A DNA stretch of 64,000 bases from Thermodesulfobium acidiphilum. Its GTDB lineage: Bacteria; Thermodesulfobiota; Thermodesulfobiia; Thermodesulfobiales; Thermodesulfobiaceae. This document shows positions 8,285 to 18,491 of the stretch, in pieces. How positions within the stretch are numbered: position 1 is the stretch's first letter; each line of letters begins with the position of its first letter. The stretch lies in contig NZ_CP020921.1 in the NCBI RefSeq assembly GCF_003057965.1, positions 62,001 to 126,000 of the forward strand. Reading direction: 5' to 3'. The notes beneath the pieces were generated by a model, which saw only the letters and a program-made list of their open reading frames with translations, ran no database searches and was not told where the DNA came from. The position numbers and the translations under genes are program-made.

Positions 8285-9769
8285 TTAATTAAATTGTTTT
8301 AACTTTTCTTTTATTTTGTTGGTAAAGGTTTCTAAAACCTTTATTCTTGCAAAGTACTTGTCGTTTGCCTCTATTATGTGCCATGGAACTTCTTCTGTGC
8401 TAGTTCTAATTAGCATTTCTTCTACAGCAGGGAGATAATCATCCCATTTGCTTCTGTTTCTCCAATCGTCTTCTGTTATTTTCCAGTGTTTGAAGGGATT
8501 TTTTTCTCTTTCTTCGAACCTTTCCAGTTGAGTTTGTTTGTCTATATGAAGCCAGAATTTTAGAAGAATTATACCAAAATTTGTGAACTGTTTTTCCATT
8601 TGTTTTATTTCCTCATACGCCCTTTGCCATTCAAAATCGTTGCAGAGCTTTTCTACTCTTTCTACAAGGACTCTGCCGTACCACGTTCTATCAAATATGG
8701 CGATATTTCCCCTTTCTGGCACGTTTTGCCAGAACCTCCACAGATAATGGTGTGCCAATTCGTACTCATTTGGGGCGCCTATTGGAATTACAGTATACCC
8801 CCTTGGATCCATTGCTTCGGTAAGCCTTTTTATGCTCCCTCCCTTCCCCGCTGCGTCCCATCCCTCAAAGGCAACGATTACAGGGATTTTTTCTTTCCAC
8901 AATCTATATTGAAGCTCATGTATTTGTTTTTGAAGCAAATGGAGTTTTTCAATATATTCTTCGTAAGTCAGAGATTTGTTTAGATCTATTTGAGAAAGAG
9001 CGCTCAACTCGTTTACAGGGTAAAAGCTTTCAAGGGCTGGCAATTCACCTCTTTCTTTAATTGTTTTGATTTTAAAATTTATTGCTTCAATAAGAATTTT
9101 AAATATTTTTATTGTGGCATAATGCTTATCTGTAGATTCAATTATCGTCCATGGAGCAAAAGCTGTATCAGTTTTTTCAAAAACTGCTTCTGCTGTATCA
9201 AGAAACTTTTTGTATTTTTTGTGTAATTTGAGAACATCATCAGTTACTCTCCAGGATTCATCTTTATTCTTTTTCAACTTTTTCAGTCTATCTTTTTGTT
9301 CTTCTTTCGAAATATATAGAAAAAATTTTACTATCAGATAACCATCTGAAACAAGTTGACCCTCGAAGGACAAAACTTCATCTAAAAGATATTCTGTAAT
9401 CTCAGGGGGCGTTTTTTTTAAAACTCTATCTGCTAATAGAGCCTTGTACCAGCTCTCGTTTACAATGCTTATATCTCCTCTCTTTGGAATAGTTTTCCAG
9501 AATTTGTAAAAATATGGTCTATTTTCAGTTTCAGATGGGCACTCAAATCTTTTTATTACGTCATATCCTCTTGGATCAAGTGGAAGCATTAACTTATTTA
9601 TTAAAGTACCCTTTCCTGCAGCCTCAAAACCATCAAAAACTACAATTATTGGCAGCTTCAAATCTCTAGCCTCTCTTTGAAGAGCGCCTAATTCTATACT
9701 AAGGCTGTCGAACTCCTTTTTGTACTCTTCTTTGTCTAGAAATTTATTTAAATCAACCTTTTCCAACAT
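8285..9769 (-). CDS. pap: Polyphosphate:AMP phosphotransferase, two-domain PPK2
   Basis: The 494-residue product has two tandem PPK2 domains. The first has the P-loop VFDGFEAAGKGTLINKL with DPRGYDVI (about residues 45-90); the second has AFEGWDAAGKGGSIKRL with DPRGYTVIPIGAP (about 300-345) and the lid segment FDRTWYGRVLVERVE. Two-domain PPK2 enzymes use inorganic polyphosphate to phosphorylate AMP to ADP; single-domain relatives act on nucleoside diphosphates or GDP. The second domain carries the canonical catalytic residues, while the first is more divergent (NESWYKALLADRV), as usual for Pap. It starts at ATG behind GGAGG and is the third gene of a minus-strand unit with the U32 protein and the small membrane protein. 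Confidence 0.9.
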   Translation of the reverse strand: MLEKVDLNKFLDKEEYKKEFDSLSIELGALQREARDLKLPIIVVFDGFEAAGKGTLINKLMLPLDPRGYDVIKRFECPSETENRPYFYKFWKTIPKRGDISIVNESWYKALLADRVLKKTPPEITEYLLDEVLSFEGQLVSDGYLIVKFFLYISKEEQKDRLKKLKKNKDESWRVTDDVLKLHKKYKKFLDTAEAVFEKTDTAFAPWTIIESTDKHYATIKIFKILIEAINFKIKTIKERGELPALESFYPVNELSALSQIDLNKSLTYEEYIEKLHLLQKQIHELQYRLWKEKIPVIVAFEGWDAAGKGGSIKRLTEAMDPRGYTVIPIGAPNEYELAHHYLWRFWQNVPERGNIAIFDRTWYGRVLVERVEKLCNDFEWQRAYEEIKQMEKQFTNFGIILLKFWLHIDKQTQLERFEEREKNPFKHWKITEDDWRNRSKWDDYLPAVEEMLIRTSTEEVPWHIIEANDKYFARIKVLETFTNKIKEKLKQFN

Positions 9770-9783
9770 CTTACTTATCCTCC

Positions 9784-9909
9784 TTAAGCGTGTTTGAAAA
9801 TAATATTAAAGACAAAGTAAACTATTATCCCAAGCAAAAAGTAAAGAAGGAGCCCAAACAAAATAAACCAAAAAAGTCTAAGTATAATCTGCCACAATGG
9901 AAGTTTCAT
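9784..9909 (-). CDS. 41-residue single-helix membrane protein, unknown function
   Basis: The ATG (complement of 9907-9909) directly follows the stop of the U32-family gene, with GAGGCG a few bases upstream inside that gene; the stop at 9784-9786 overlaps the ribosome-site region of pap. The peptide has a short amphipathic start (MKLPLWQIILRLFW), a hydrophobic stretch of about 25 residues with GLLLYFLLGIIVYFVF, and a basic end (FKHA). Tight packing with no overlap conflicts and a clear membrane pattern support a real small protein. Function is unknown; it might anchor or modulate a neighbour. The alternative is a chance frame in a 140-bp spacer. Confidence 0.55.
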   Translation of the reverse strand: MKLPLWQIILRLFWFILFGLLLYFLLGIIVYFVFNIIFKHA

Positions 9910-12345
9910 TTACTCTACGCCTCTAAAAATATGTCCTTTTGTAAAGTAAAGTTTTTCTTTGTCATCTAAACTGAAATTAGGAAAATTGGGTTTTTTAGAT
10001 TCGTTCAAAAAGGTTCTAACGACTTTTGGTATAAGATTTTCATTTGTTGCCCTCAGATCGATTCTTAGTTTAAGGTTCAAATCTAAAAGGATATTTTTCT
10101 CGTTAATTAAATTTTGGGTATGAGCGTTTAATATGTGAGTTCTGCAGCTTTCGTCTATGAAAACTGGATATTTAACCTTGTTGTCTTTAAGGTAGAAATC
10201 TCTATCTTTACACAAAGGTGAACACTGACTCTTTGAAAACAACACACAGCCTTCTGAAATCATCATTTCCAGATTGCCATAAGCAGTAATTTCAATAGGC
10301 ATATTAGTTTTTAGATTTGAAATTTCATCAAAATTCAATTCATTTGAGACATGCACCATAGATGCTCCTAAATTGCTTATTAATTCTAGCGCATAGGAAT
10401 TAAAAACATTTAGAGAATGATCTACTACAAAGCTTATCCCTTCTGAAAGAACGAAATCAAGCATGGCTGTATTTGTCACCAAAATAATTGGTTTTTCTTG
10501 TTTTTTTATAATCTCAGCTATGAGTTCAAATTCTTTTCTTATAATTCTTGGGGTTGAGATTATCATTTGTCCTCTTGCATCTTCGATCATCTTTTTTGCT
10601 TCTGTAAAAATTTCTGGCGTGTAAGGAAATTTTTCTTTATATCCTTCTGGCCCAAATATAATTGTTTTTGCTCCATTTTCTAAAGCTATTTTAAGGTCTT
10701 TTATGGAAGACACTCTAAAGATAAAATTAGAATTAATACCTATTTTTTTTGGTTTATTTTTAATTAGTTTCTCAAGATAAAATTCTCTTTCTTTGTTTTG
10801 CTCTATTTCTTTTTCCAAAAGAAATTTCTTAATCTCTTTTATAATACTTAAGGGTAACATTAAATTTTTCTTATTTTCAAGGTTTATTTCAAAAGAAAAT
10901 GGGTGGTCTTGAGTATTTATTTTTTCAGATAGTATTTCTTTCGTAGTAGGATATTTTTTTGCAATTTCTAAACCTGTTTTTTTTATAAATTTCTTTTGTT
11001 TGTTGTCAGCTTCTACGATAATTTTGTCTGAATCTAGTTCTATGCGAACCTTTACCTGATATCTCTTAATTGAGCGTCGAAATATTTCATTGGCCCTTTC
11101 TTCGAGGATGCTGGCCCTTACTCTGAAAACTCTATCTCCTTCGCGTACCTTTGACATGATATGGTGATTTGATATAAAAACTTTATTGCCTTGTATAAAA
11201 AAATCATTTGACTCAAGCGTTATATTGCCGTGAGAAGAAAATATCACAAAGCAGTCATTTGCCTTGCACTCCCTCAAGGGTTCAAAGCACAATTTGTTTT
11301 CTGAAATAATTACCCTTCCTATAAACAAGCCTCTGTTGTTAGGTCTTGAGCTGTCCATAAAAGTATTTTCTTTGTTTTTTATTAATTTTATCTGAGAATA
11401 CTTTCTTTGATGTACAGGTGCTTTTATATTGTAAGTGGTAAAAGTTCTATTAAAGCATTCTGCCAAATCATCTAAATCACTTCTTGAAGGTTCGAATATT
11501 TCTTTATTTCCAGATAAATATGTATCTTTTATAAAATCCAAAGCATTTCTGTATATTCTAGTAACGTTTGCAACGTATATCCTTGATTTTAGTCTTCCCT
11601 CTATTTTTAAGGATTTTATCTTAGTTTTAACAATTTCTGACAGTATTGGATAAAGGCACAGATCTTTCATGGAAAGAAGATATCCTTTTTCGATCAGATT
11701 CTCGCCTTTTAGAAGAGAATACTCCATTCTGCACGGTTGTGCACACTTGCCTCTGTTGCCAGATCTTGCCCCTATTAAGCTACTCATAAGACATTGCCCA
11801 GAGTACGAGTAACAAAGTGCTCCGTGAATAAATATCTCTGTATCTATAACTTCGGCAATTTCAGAAATTTCAGATAGGGATAATTCTCTTGCAAGTATAA
11901 CCCTAGAAACGCCCAAATTCTTTAAAAATTTCGCTCCGTATAAGGATGTAGTTGTAGCTTGTGTGCTTGCGTGAATTTCTAAATCTGGAAACTCTTTCCT
12001 AATCCGGTATATTAATCCAAAGTCTTGAACAATTATTGCATCCACCTTGAGATTGTATAGTTGCTCAATTAATTTCATGCACTCATAGAATTCGCTGTCT
12101 TTTATTAGGGTATTGACTGTTATATAACATTTTACGTTTCTTTCATGAGCGAATTGAACTGCACTTTTAATCTCTTCGTAATCAAAATTTTTTGCACTGC
12201 TTCTTGCTGAAAAATTCTTTGCGCCAAAATATACTGCGTCAGCCCCAGCAAATATAGCAGCCTTTAAAGTGTCAAAATTTCCAGCAGGGGATAATAATTC
12301 TGGTATATATATCTTTTTTTTCTCTGAAACATGAATGCTTTCCAA
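9910..12345 (-). CDS. U32 peptidase-family protein (RlhA/YhbU-like)
   Basis: The 811-residue product starts PELLSPAGNFDTLKAAIFAG, the standard U32 opening, and carries the family's cysteine region: IFIHGALCYSYSGQCLMSS followed by GNRGKCAQPCRMEY (about residues 173-206), which in characterised relatives helps hold an Fe-S cluster. The C-terminal half has a second TIM-barrel-like unit ending with HILNAHTQNLINE. Length and layout fit the long DUF3656-containing group that includes E. coli RlhA, needed for 5-hydroxycytidine at 23S rRNA C2501. Despite the family name, proteolysis is doubtful. It is first in a minus-strand unit with the small membrane protein and pap; the SbcC gene ends 48 bp upstream. 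Confidence 0.87.
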   Translation of the reverse strand: MESIHVSEKKKIYIPELLSPAGNFDTLKAAIFAGADAVYFGAKNFSARSSAKNFDYEEIKSAVQFAHERNVKCYITVNTLIKDSEFYECMKLIEQLYNLKVDAIIVQDFGLIYRIRKEFPDLEIHASTQATTTSLYGAKFLKNLGVSRVILARELSLSEISEIAEVIDTEIFIHGALCYSYSGQCLMSSLIGARSGNRGKCAQPCRMEYSLLKGENLIEKGYLLSMKDLCLYPILSEIVKTKIKSLKIEGRLKSRIYVANVTRIYRNALDFIKDTYLSGNKEIFEPSRSDLDDLAECFNRTFTTYNIKAPVHQRKYSQIKLIKNKENTFMDSSRPNNRGLFIGRVIISENKLCFEPLRECKANDCFVIFSSHGNITLESNDFFIQGNKVFISNHHIMSKVREGDRVFRVRASILEERANEIFRRSIKRYQVKVRIELDSDKIIVEADNKQKKFIKKTGLEIAKKYPTTKEILSEKINTQDHPFSFEINLENKKNLMLPLSIIKEIKKFLLEKEIEQNKEREFYLEKLIKNKPKKIGINSNFIFRVSSIKDLKIALENGAKTIIFGPEGYKEKFPYTPEIFTEAKKMIEDARGQMIISTPRIIRKEFELIAEIIKKQEKPIILVTNTAMLDFVLSEGISFVVDHSLNVFNSYALELISNLGASMVHVSNELNFDEISNLKTNMPIEITAYGNLEMMISEGCVLFSKSQCSPLCKDRDFYLKDNKVKYPVFIDESCRTHILNAHTQNLINEKNILLDLNLKLRIDLRATNENLIPKVVRTFLNESKKPNFPNFSLDDKEKLYFTKGHIFRGVE

Positions 12346-12393
12346 AATTTAATTGACTCCTTTAAAAATATTAATACTTGATTGTATTTTTAC

Positions 12394-15300
12394 TCAGGAT
12401 TTACTAACTCCAGGGCCTACAATTATACTTTTCCCGCCAGGTTTTGATATAACTTTTATTTGAGTAGCAATTCTTTCCTGTATATATGTAAGGTGGGATA
12501 TTATTCCTATTGTCTTGTTTTCTTGATTTAAATTAGATATTGCATTAAGCGCTGTTTCTAAGGTTTCCTCGTCTAATGTACCAAAGCCCTCGTCGAGAAA
12601 CAGTGAATCTACTCTGACATTTTTGCTTGACATAGAAGATAGACCAAGCGCTAGGGCAAGGCTTACAATGAAGCTTTCTCCACCAGATAAATTTTTTGTG
12701 CTTCTAATTTCTCCTGCTTGGTAGTTATCTATTACGGAAAAACAAAGCCTCTCTTTTTTATCCTTTGTAAGAATATATCTATCACTAATTCTTTTTAAGT
12801 GCCTGTTTGCGTGTTTTATCAATATGTCAAATGTGATTTCCTGAGCAAAGCTCCTAAATTTTTTTCCATCGGATGATCCGATAAGATCATATAATATATC
12901 ATACTTTTTTAAATTTTTTTCCTTCATTTCTATTTCTTTTATTAATTTGTTATATTTTTCTTTTACTTCGTTATTTGCACTTAATTTTTGCTTCAACATT
13001 CCAATATTTTCTCTGATATTTTTTACTTTTTCCCTTTGAAACTCTAAGTCTTTAAACGTTTCTTCCAGAGTTTGGTTGTTTTTTCCAATTAGCTCTTTTA
13101 TTTGCTCTAGCTCCCTTCTCTTTTCAGATACCTTTGAATCAAGTAACTCCCTTTCTATCTCTATAGCTTTAAGCTCCTTGGATATAATCGCAATCTCTTC
13201 ATCCGAAATTAGTGACGCTTCGAAATTTTCTATATCTATAAAATTATGTTCTCTTAAGAGACTCTCAAATTCATATTTTTTAAGCTTATACAATTCTTCC
13301 ATTTCAAGCTTTTTCTTCTTTGTATTTTCAATTTCTCCGTTTAGAAACGATCTGGTATTTTCTAGGTTGTTGAGGGCACTTTGATTATCTTGCAACCTTT
13401 TTTCTAAGCCTTCTTTAATTTCCCTTAATTTTTTTTCGCATAGATCGGTATCGTAATTTCTAAGAGTTTTGTATCTTTTTTCTTCTAAATTTTTTATATC
13501 TGAAGTAATTTTATTGAATTCTTCTTGATATTTTTTAATTTCTTCTTCAATATTTTCTAAATCAAACTGTAATTTGTTTAAATTTTTTTCTTCATTTTCT
13601 AGGTCTGAGTGATATTTTATATGAAATTCTTTAACTTTTAAAAACTCTTCATATCTTTTTTTGAGATCTAAGTATAGGTTATTTATCTCTTTGGGATAAA
13701 CTGTTTTAATGCCAATTTTTTGCAAAATACATGAAATATTTTTTTCTTGAGAATGCTTTTGACTATTCAATTCTTCCCTTGTGGCTTGTAAATTTGAGAC
13801 CTCAGCCTTTATGATGTTGAGTTTTTGCTCTTTAGAATTAATAATATTTTTTAGCGAGCTGATATCTTCTTTTAAAGATAAAAGTTCTTTATTCTTTTTA
13901 TTTATATTATTTTCTAAAGCCTCATATCTTTCAATTAGACTGGCTAAATTATTTATTTCGATTTCATTTTTTTCAATTTCTGTATTTAGGGCTGTAATGT
14001 TCACATGGTAGTCAAATTTTTTTTCAATTCCTTCAATCTTTTTAAGAGACTCATTTTTGGCGCTTAGCAACCTTTTTATTTGAATAGCATTGTTTTGAAG
14101 TTTATTTTCTTGCAAACTAATTTTGGTACTTATTTCAGAGATATCATCTTTGAGCTTTTTTATATTTTCTGACTTGTTGTTATACTCTTCAATTAGAGAG
14201 TAATCGATTAGGGTATTATCCATTTGTTTGTAAGGATGATGAGTAGATCCACAGACCGGACAGGGTCTGCCTTCTTCCAATATTTCTCTTGTCTTTTCAA
14301 AATCTTTTAGAAGTTTAAGTTCTTCAAATTTCTTTTTATTCGCTTCTAAAAAATCTTCAATTAATTTCTTTTCGTATTCCTTTTGCTCTCTTTCCCTTTC
14401 TAATCTTTCCCTTTCTGTTGTTAAAGATTCAAATTCAGCATACCTTTCTTTGATATCTAGATCTATGCTTTCTAATATTTCAAGATATGGTTTTTTTGTT
14501 TTTTCCCTGTCGAGTGCCTTTTTTATCTCGTTGATGTCTTTATATGAAAGCAAGTTCTCTATATCCTTTTGAATAGATGTTATTTCTAATTCAATACTTT
14601 CTTTTTCTCGTGTTTTTTGATCTAATTTTTCATATTCTCTTTGCACTTCAAGGGTTAGACTTTCTTCTTCTTTCTCCTTAGATGACAAAATTTTTTCTGT
14701 ACTAAGAAGCCTGACTTCTAAATCCTTTATCATTTCGAGAAAACTTTTTAAATCAGGAAGGATATCTTTTAATTTCTCAAGGTAAGCATTTTCTAATAAA
14801 TCTAGGTTAAATGCTTTTATTTCTCTTTTAATTCTTTCTATTCTTTGTTTTGTTAAATCACTTTGACTTAATATTTCCCTTTTCTTTTTCGAGACTTCGT
14901 TAACTAATTTTTTGTATATTTCTTCTTGTTTATTTAAGTTTTGTATATTCAAGTCAATTGTCTTTGCCTCGTTTATAAGAGGTTCTATTTTCCCTTTTTT
15001 TTCTATAAATTTTTGCGTTTTTAGCTTTATTTCTTCTAAACTTTTTTTTAAATTTTCTAAATCTTTACTTAAGCCTTTTTCTTCATCTTCTTTTTTTTCT
15101 AAAGAACGACTTATATCTTTTAGCGAATCTTCCAAATTCTTTAGTTCTTTGTATTCAGGATAGATGCTCCTTGCTTCTTTGGCTTTCTCTAGTTTTAATT
15201 TTTGTTGATTACCATCTGAAAGCTTTTTGTTTATGTCTAAAAGGTTTTTTTCTAACATTTTTATTTCGATTGATATATCCTTTTCCTTCTTTTTAGCGTT

Positions 15301-16023
15301 AAACCTTTCACTTAATTTTTCGAGTTCTTCATTACAAATCTTTTCTCGTAGGGTATAAGAATCTTGCTGAAGTCTTAGTTCTCCTTCTTCTTCGGGGCTT
15401 AATATTCTAAGAGTTTCAAGTTCTTTTTTTATTAAACTTAACTGTTCTCTTTCTGTCTTTCTTTTTTCGTAAACCATTATAGATACCTCACTGTAAATCT
15501 GTGTACCAGTGATTTGTTCAAGAATTGCTGATCTTTCATCATAATTGGCTTTTAAAAAAGATGCAAAGTCACCCTGTGCCAGAAGGATAGACCTTGTAAA
15601 CTGATCGTATGTCATCCCTGTAAGTTCAATTATTTTTTCTTCTACTTTGTTTGTTCCTGTTTCTATGATTTTGTTTTCTTTAACCTCTTGTAACTCTCTT
15701 TTTGGATGTTGTAACTCTTTGGTTCTTTTTTGCCACCATAGGGCTTTATACAATCCCTTTTGTGTTTCGAAAGTAACCTCAGAAAAGCATTCATCAGTGT
15801 TTCTTGACATTAACTCGTTATTATTTTTGGAGATTTTGCCTAGTCTTGGAGTTCTACCGTATAAAGCAAGCGAAATGGCATCCAATATAGTAGATTTTCC
15901 AGCGCCAGTTTGCCCAGTAATTAAAAATATAGAATTTGATGTGAATTCAGGATGGGTAAAGTCTATAGTCCATTCGTTGTAAAGTGAATTTATATTCTTT
16001 AGCCTTATTTTAAGAATCTTCAT
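12394..16023 (-). CDS. sbcC: SbcC, ATPase subunit of the SbcCD nuclease
   Basis: The 1209-residue product has an N-terminal Walker A (GQTGAGKSTILDAISLALYG, residues 37-56), a Q-loop region with ILLAQGDFASFLKAN, and very long Lys/Glu-rich coiled coils on both sides of a zinc hook CPVC (Cys588 and Cys591 in GRPCPVCGSTHHP). The C-terminal end has the ABC signature LSGGESFIVSLALALGL and Walker B SLFLDEGFGTLDEETL. This is a complete Rad50-like SMC-type protein. With SbcD it cuts DNA hairpins and protein-blocked ends. The start overlaps the sbcD 3' end by 14 bp, giving translational coupling. Length is typical for long bacterial SbcC. Confidence 0.96.
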   Translation of the reverse strand: MKILKIRLKNINSLYNEWTIDFTHPEFTSNSIFLITGQTGAGKSTILDAISLALYGRTPRLGKISKNNNELMSRNTDECFSEVTFETQKGLYKALWWQKRTKELQHPKRELQEVKENKIIETGTNKVEEKIIELTGMTYDQFTRSILLAQGDFASFLKANYDERSAILEQITGTQIYSEVSIMVYEKRKTEREQLSLIKKELETLRILSPEEEGELRLQQDSYTLREKICNEELEKLSERFNAKKKEKDISIEIKMLEKNLLDINKKLSDGNQQKLKLEKAKEARSIYPEYKELKNLEDSLKDISRSLEKKEDEEKGLSKDLENLKKSLEEIKLKTQKFIEKKGKIEPLINEAKTIDLNIQNLNKQEEIYKKLVNEVSKKKREILSQSDLTKQRIERIKREIKAFNLDLLENAYLEKLKDILPDLKSFLEMIKDLEVRLLSTEKILSSKEKEEESLTLEVQREYEKLDQKTREKESIELEITSIQKDIENLLSYKDINEIKKALDREKTKKPYLEILESIDLDIKERYAEFESLTTERERLEREREQKEYEKKLIEDFLEANKKKFEELKLLKDFEKTREILEEGRPCPVCGSTHHPYKQMDNTLIDYSLIEEYNNKSENIKKLKDDISEISTKISLQENKLQNNAIQIKRLLSAKNESLKKIEGIEKKFDYHVNITALNTEIEKNEIEINNLASLIERYEALENNINKKNKELLSLKEDISSLKNIINSKEQKLNIIKAEVSNLQATREELNSQKHSQEKNISCILQKIGIKTVYPKEINNLYLDLKKRYEEFLKVKEFHIKYHSDLENEEKNLNKLQFDLENIEEEIKKYQEEFNKITSDIKNLEEKRYKTLRNYDTDLCEKKLREIKEGLEKRLQDNQSALNNLENTRSFLNGEIENTKKKKLEMEELYKLKKYEFESLLREHNFIDIENFEASLISDEEIAIISKELKAIEIERELLDSKVSEKRRELEQIKELIGKNNQTLEETFKDLEFQREKVKNIRENIGMLKQKLSANNEVKEKYNKLIKEIEMKEKNLKKYDILYDLIGSSDGKKFRSFAQEITFDILIKHANRHLKRISDRYILTKDKKERLCFSVIDNYQAGEIRSTKNLSGGESFIVSLALALGLSSMSSKNVRVDSLFLDEGFGTLDEETLETALNAISNLNQENKTIGIISHLTYIQERIATQIKVISKPGGKSIIVGPGVSKS

Positions 16024-17260
16024 TTAGTAAGTCCTTTTCGCTCATAGATTTTAGGATTTCTCTAAAGGCACCTCTCAATTCAACTCTTTGTTCTTCTGAT
16101 ATTAAGTTTTCCTCCAGGCACCTTTCAAAGATTGAAAACAAATCTAAGCTTAGGTCTTCATCTATAATTTCAGAATTATCTTCTGAAGCCTTCTGTAGCC
16201 TGTTATTTTTAATTTTTAGTATCTCTATTTTATTTGATCTAGGTAAATACTCTATTTGTTCCTTTAAGTTCGGCACTATTTCTTCGCCTGTATAAATTAC
16301 TTCTAGATAATATTCTTTATCAGTTGATAATAAAATTTCAATTTTTTGTTTTATTTCCTCAAATGAACCGCTTAAGGAGATTAATTCTTTTTTTCTTGGC
16401 ACTTCTACACTTTCTACGTTTAAAACTTCATTATAAAATTGAGCGAGGAATACTACTTTTTTCTGCTCATATGGTTTAAAATTCATTGGCAACAAAGAAC
16501 CAGAATATCTAATTTTTTCATTTTTACCAACACTTTGAGGCGAATGAAGGTGACCGAGGGCGATATAATCGGCTTTTTGCGGCAAAAATTCTACTGGTAT
16601 CTGGCACAACGATCCAACATAAAGATCTCTTATCCCATCGTTATCTTCTAACTTTGCTGAATTTAAAAATAAGTGCCCCATTACAATTATTGGAACATCC
16701 AGCCCCAACTCGTTCTTTTTGTTCTTTGCAACATCAAAGACGTCATCATAGTGCTTTTTGATAGCATTGATAATTTTCATCTCTCTTTCAGTGGTGTCTT
16801 CTTCTTCAGAAAATCTTATATCCCTTTCTCTTAAATATGGCACTGCACAGACTATTAGTATGGGTTTGTTTTCATTATCTTTTAAAACTATAACTTCGTC
16901 TTCTAACCTGTCAGATATTGATCCTATTACGTGAACGTTTAATGCCTTTAATATCTCTTTTGGCGCTGATAAAAAGGTTGGAGAATCGTGATTGCCAGCA
17001 GTGATCACAACGTGCTTGCATTTTGAACGGGTTATATTGTGTAGAAATCTATAATAGAGCTCCTGTGCTTGACTGCTTGGAGTACTTGTGTTAAAGATAT
17101 CTCCGGATATGAGCACTATGTCAACATCTTTTTCTTCTATTACGCTATATAGCCAATTTAAAGCAACTTCAAACTCGTCATATCTCTTCTTTGAACAAAT
17201 GGTGTCTCCAATGTGCCAATCAGACGTGTGCAGGACTTTCAATGGCTTTATTTTATTCAA
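16010..17260 (-). CDS. sbcD: SbcD, nuclease subunit of SbcCD
   Basis: The 416-residue product shows all Mre11-type phosphoesterase motifs in order: LHTSDWHIGD (metal ligands Asp14, His16), ISGDIFNTSTP, ITAGNHDSP, MGHLFLNSA and ALGHLHSPQ. It is the dinuclear-metal 3'-5' exonuclease and endonuclease partner of SbcC. It starts at ATG behind AAGGAGAA and is upstream of and overlapping sbcC, the standard order. The C-terminal segment after residue 330 is Glu/Lys-rich and likely contacts SbcC. Confidence 0.96.
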   Translation of the reverse strand: MNKIKPLKVLHTSDWHIGDTICSKKRYDEFEVALNWLYSVIEEKDVDIVLISGDIFNTSTPSSQAQELYYRFLHNITRSKCKHVVITAGNHDSPTFLSAPKEILKALNVHVIGSISDRLEDEVIVLKDNENKPILIVCAVPYLRERDIRFSEEEDTTEREMKIINAIKKHYDDVFDVAKNKKNELGLDVPIIVMGHLFLNSAKLEDNDGIRDLYVGSLCQIPVEFLPQKADYIALGHLHSPQSVGKNEKIRYSGSLLPMNFKPYEQKKVVFLAQFYNEVLNVESVEVPRKKELISLSGSFEEIKQKIEILLSTDKEYYLEVIYTGEEIVPNLKEQIEYLPRSNKIEILKIKNNRLQKASEDNSEIIDEDLSLDLFSIFERCLEENLISEEQRVELRGAFREILKSMSEKDLLNEDS

Positions 17261-17306
17261 ATTTTCTCCTTAAATAAATTTACAATTTAGAAAGTATTTC
17301 AAACTC

Positions 17307-18323
17307 TCAATTTACGTTCACATCTTTCGTCCACTTTAGACCGCTTATATCAATCAATTCTACTTTGTATTTTCCCTTTTTAAGCTCTATATTGTGATTT
17401 GGCAAAAATTCTACTTCGGCTTTAGCTCCAAGGGGTACTACTAAACTATATTTATTGGGCTCTACTTTATTTAAGTAAAAGTTTTTAATCTTTGAGCTGT
17501 CAACACTTGTTTCATTTGGATCGAAAGTTTCAACGATATTGCCAGAATCATCAGATACAATAATTTGTCTAACAAACGCCCCGTATGTATCTGGCCCATC
17601 AACTCTATAAATAAGCAATTTCAAAGACCCGTTGTTGTATAAATTTGCGCTTAAGATTTCTATTTTCGGCACTTTTGAGAGATTGTAGAGTTTACCATAT
17701 AAGCCATTGTGCAGCGCTTGATATGTAAAAAGAGTTATAGAAACTGCAACCAGACTAAAAATTAATGCAATATTTCTTATCTGAGCACTGTTTAAATCTA
17801 ATGGACCTGATGTAAGTAACTTTAGAATTTTTGAAGTTCTTTTTCTGAAGAGAAGGTAGTCTATAGAAAATTGTCCGCCTCCAAAACACATAACAACTAT
17901 TCCAGAGCCAATTCCTGCAATGCCTATTTGCCACTCGTCAACACAAGTTGAACCCAGCCAGCCAGAACCCAGGAGTATGCCAAACGACAATAGAGCTGCT
18001 CCGAGAGCAGACAGCCTTGTTAACAGGCCTAAAATTAACCCGATACCTACCAAACCTTCAATAATAGTAAAGGTAAGTAAGAAAATGTAAAGCAAATGAA
18101 CATGGGTAATTAAAAACTCTATCATCGGTTTAATAAACAGCGCATGCGGCAAAAAGTGATTGAATGCATGTCCTATATATGCTGGTGAATTTGGATCGAG
18201 TTTTTCTGGATCGTTTAACGTCCTTCTTAAAAATGCGCTGAAAAATTGCCAACCTAAAATTAACCTGATAGGGGTGAGAAGATTAGATATATTATCAAAC
18301 GAGACTCTTTTTTCTGATTGCAT
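17307..18323 (-). CDS. doxDA: DoxDA fusion, thiosulfate:quinone oxidoreductase-like membrane protein
   Basis: About residues 10-160 (from the start chosen here) are a DoxD-type four-helix membrane domain (LTPIRLILGWQFFSAFLRR, LGSGWLGSTCVDEWQIGIAG, VVMCFGGGQFSIDYLLF). After a fifth helix near 185-205, the last 120 residues are the soluble DoxA-type domain (GKLYNLSKVPKIEILSA, NPNE/KNFYLNKVEPNKYSL). In Acidianus DoxD and DoxA are separate subunits that oxidise thiosulfate to tetrathionate and reduce quinone; fused forms are common in bacteria. The ATG at 18321-18323 has AAGGAG seven bases upstream, so it is preferred over the ATG at 18356, whose extra residues are translated from the ribosome site. 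Divergent from the nar operon 1.1 kb away. Confidence 0.82.
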   Translation of the reverse strand: MQSEKRVSFDNISNLLTPIRLILGWQFFSAFLRRTLNDPEKLDPNSPAYIGHAFNHFLPHALFIKPMIEFLITHVHLLYIFLLTFTIIEGLVGIGLILGLLTRLSALGAALLSFGILLGSGWLGSTCVDEWQIGIAGIGSGIVVMCFGGGQFSIDYLLFRKRTSKILKLLTSGPLDLNSAQIRNIALIFSLVAVSITLFTYQALHNGLYGKLYNLSKVPKIEILSANLYNNGSLKLLIYRVDGPDTYGAFVRQIIVSDDSGNIVETFDPNETSVDSSKIKNFYLNKVEPNKYSLVVPLGAKAEVEFLPNHNIELKKGKYKVELIDISGLKWTKDVNVN

Positions 18324-18491
18324 TGTTAAACTCCTTAAAAAATTATATACTCTCATCTTTGACAGTTAGAGCAAATAAAAATCTCAATAATCGTTAACAC
18401 TTAAAAGCATTTAAACTTTTTATTTATTGCTAAAAAGTGAGTAATATTTTTGTTTTTTGGTGTAAGTTAATAAGAGATCGATTCTTTGAAT

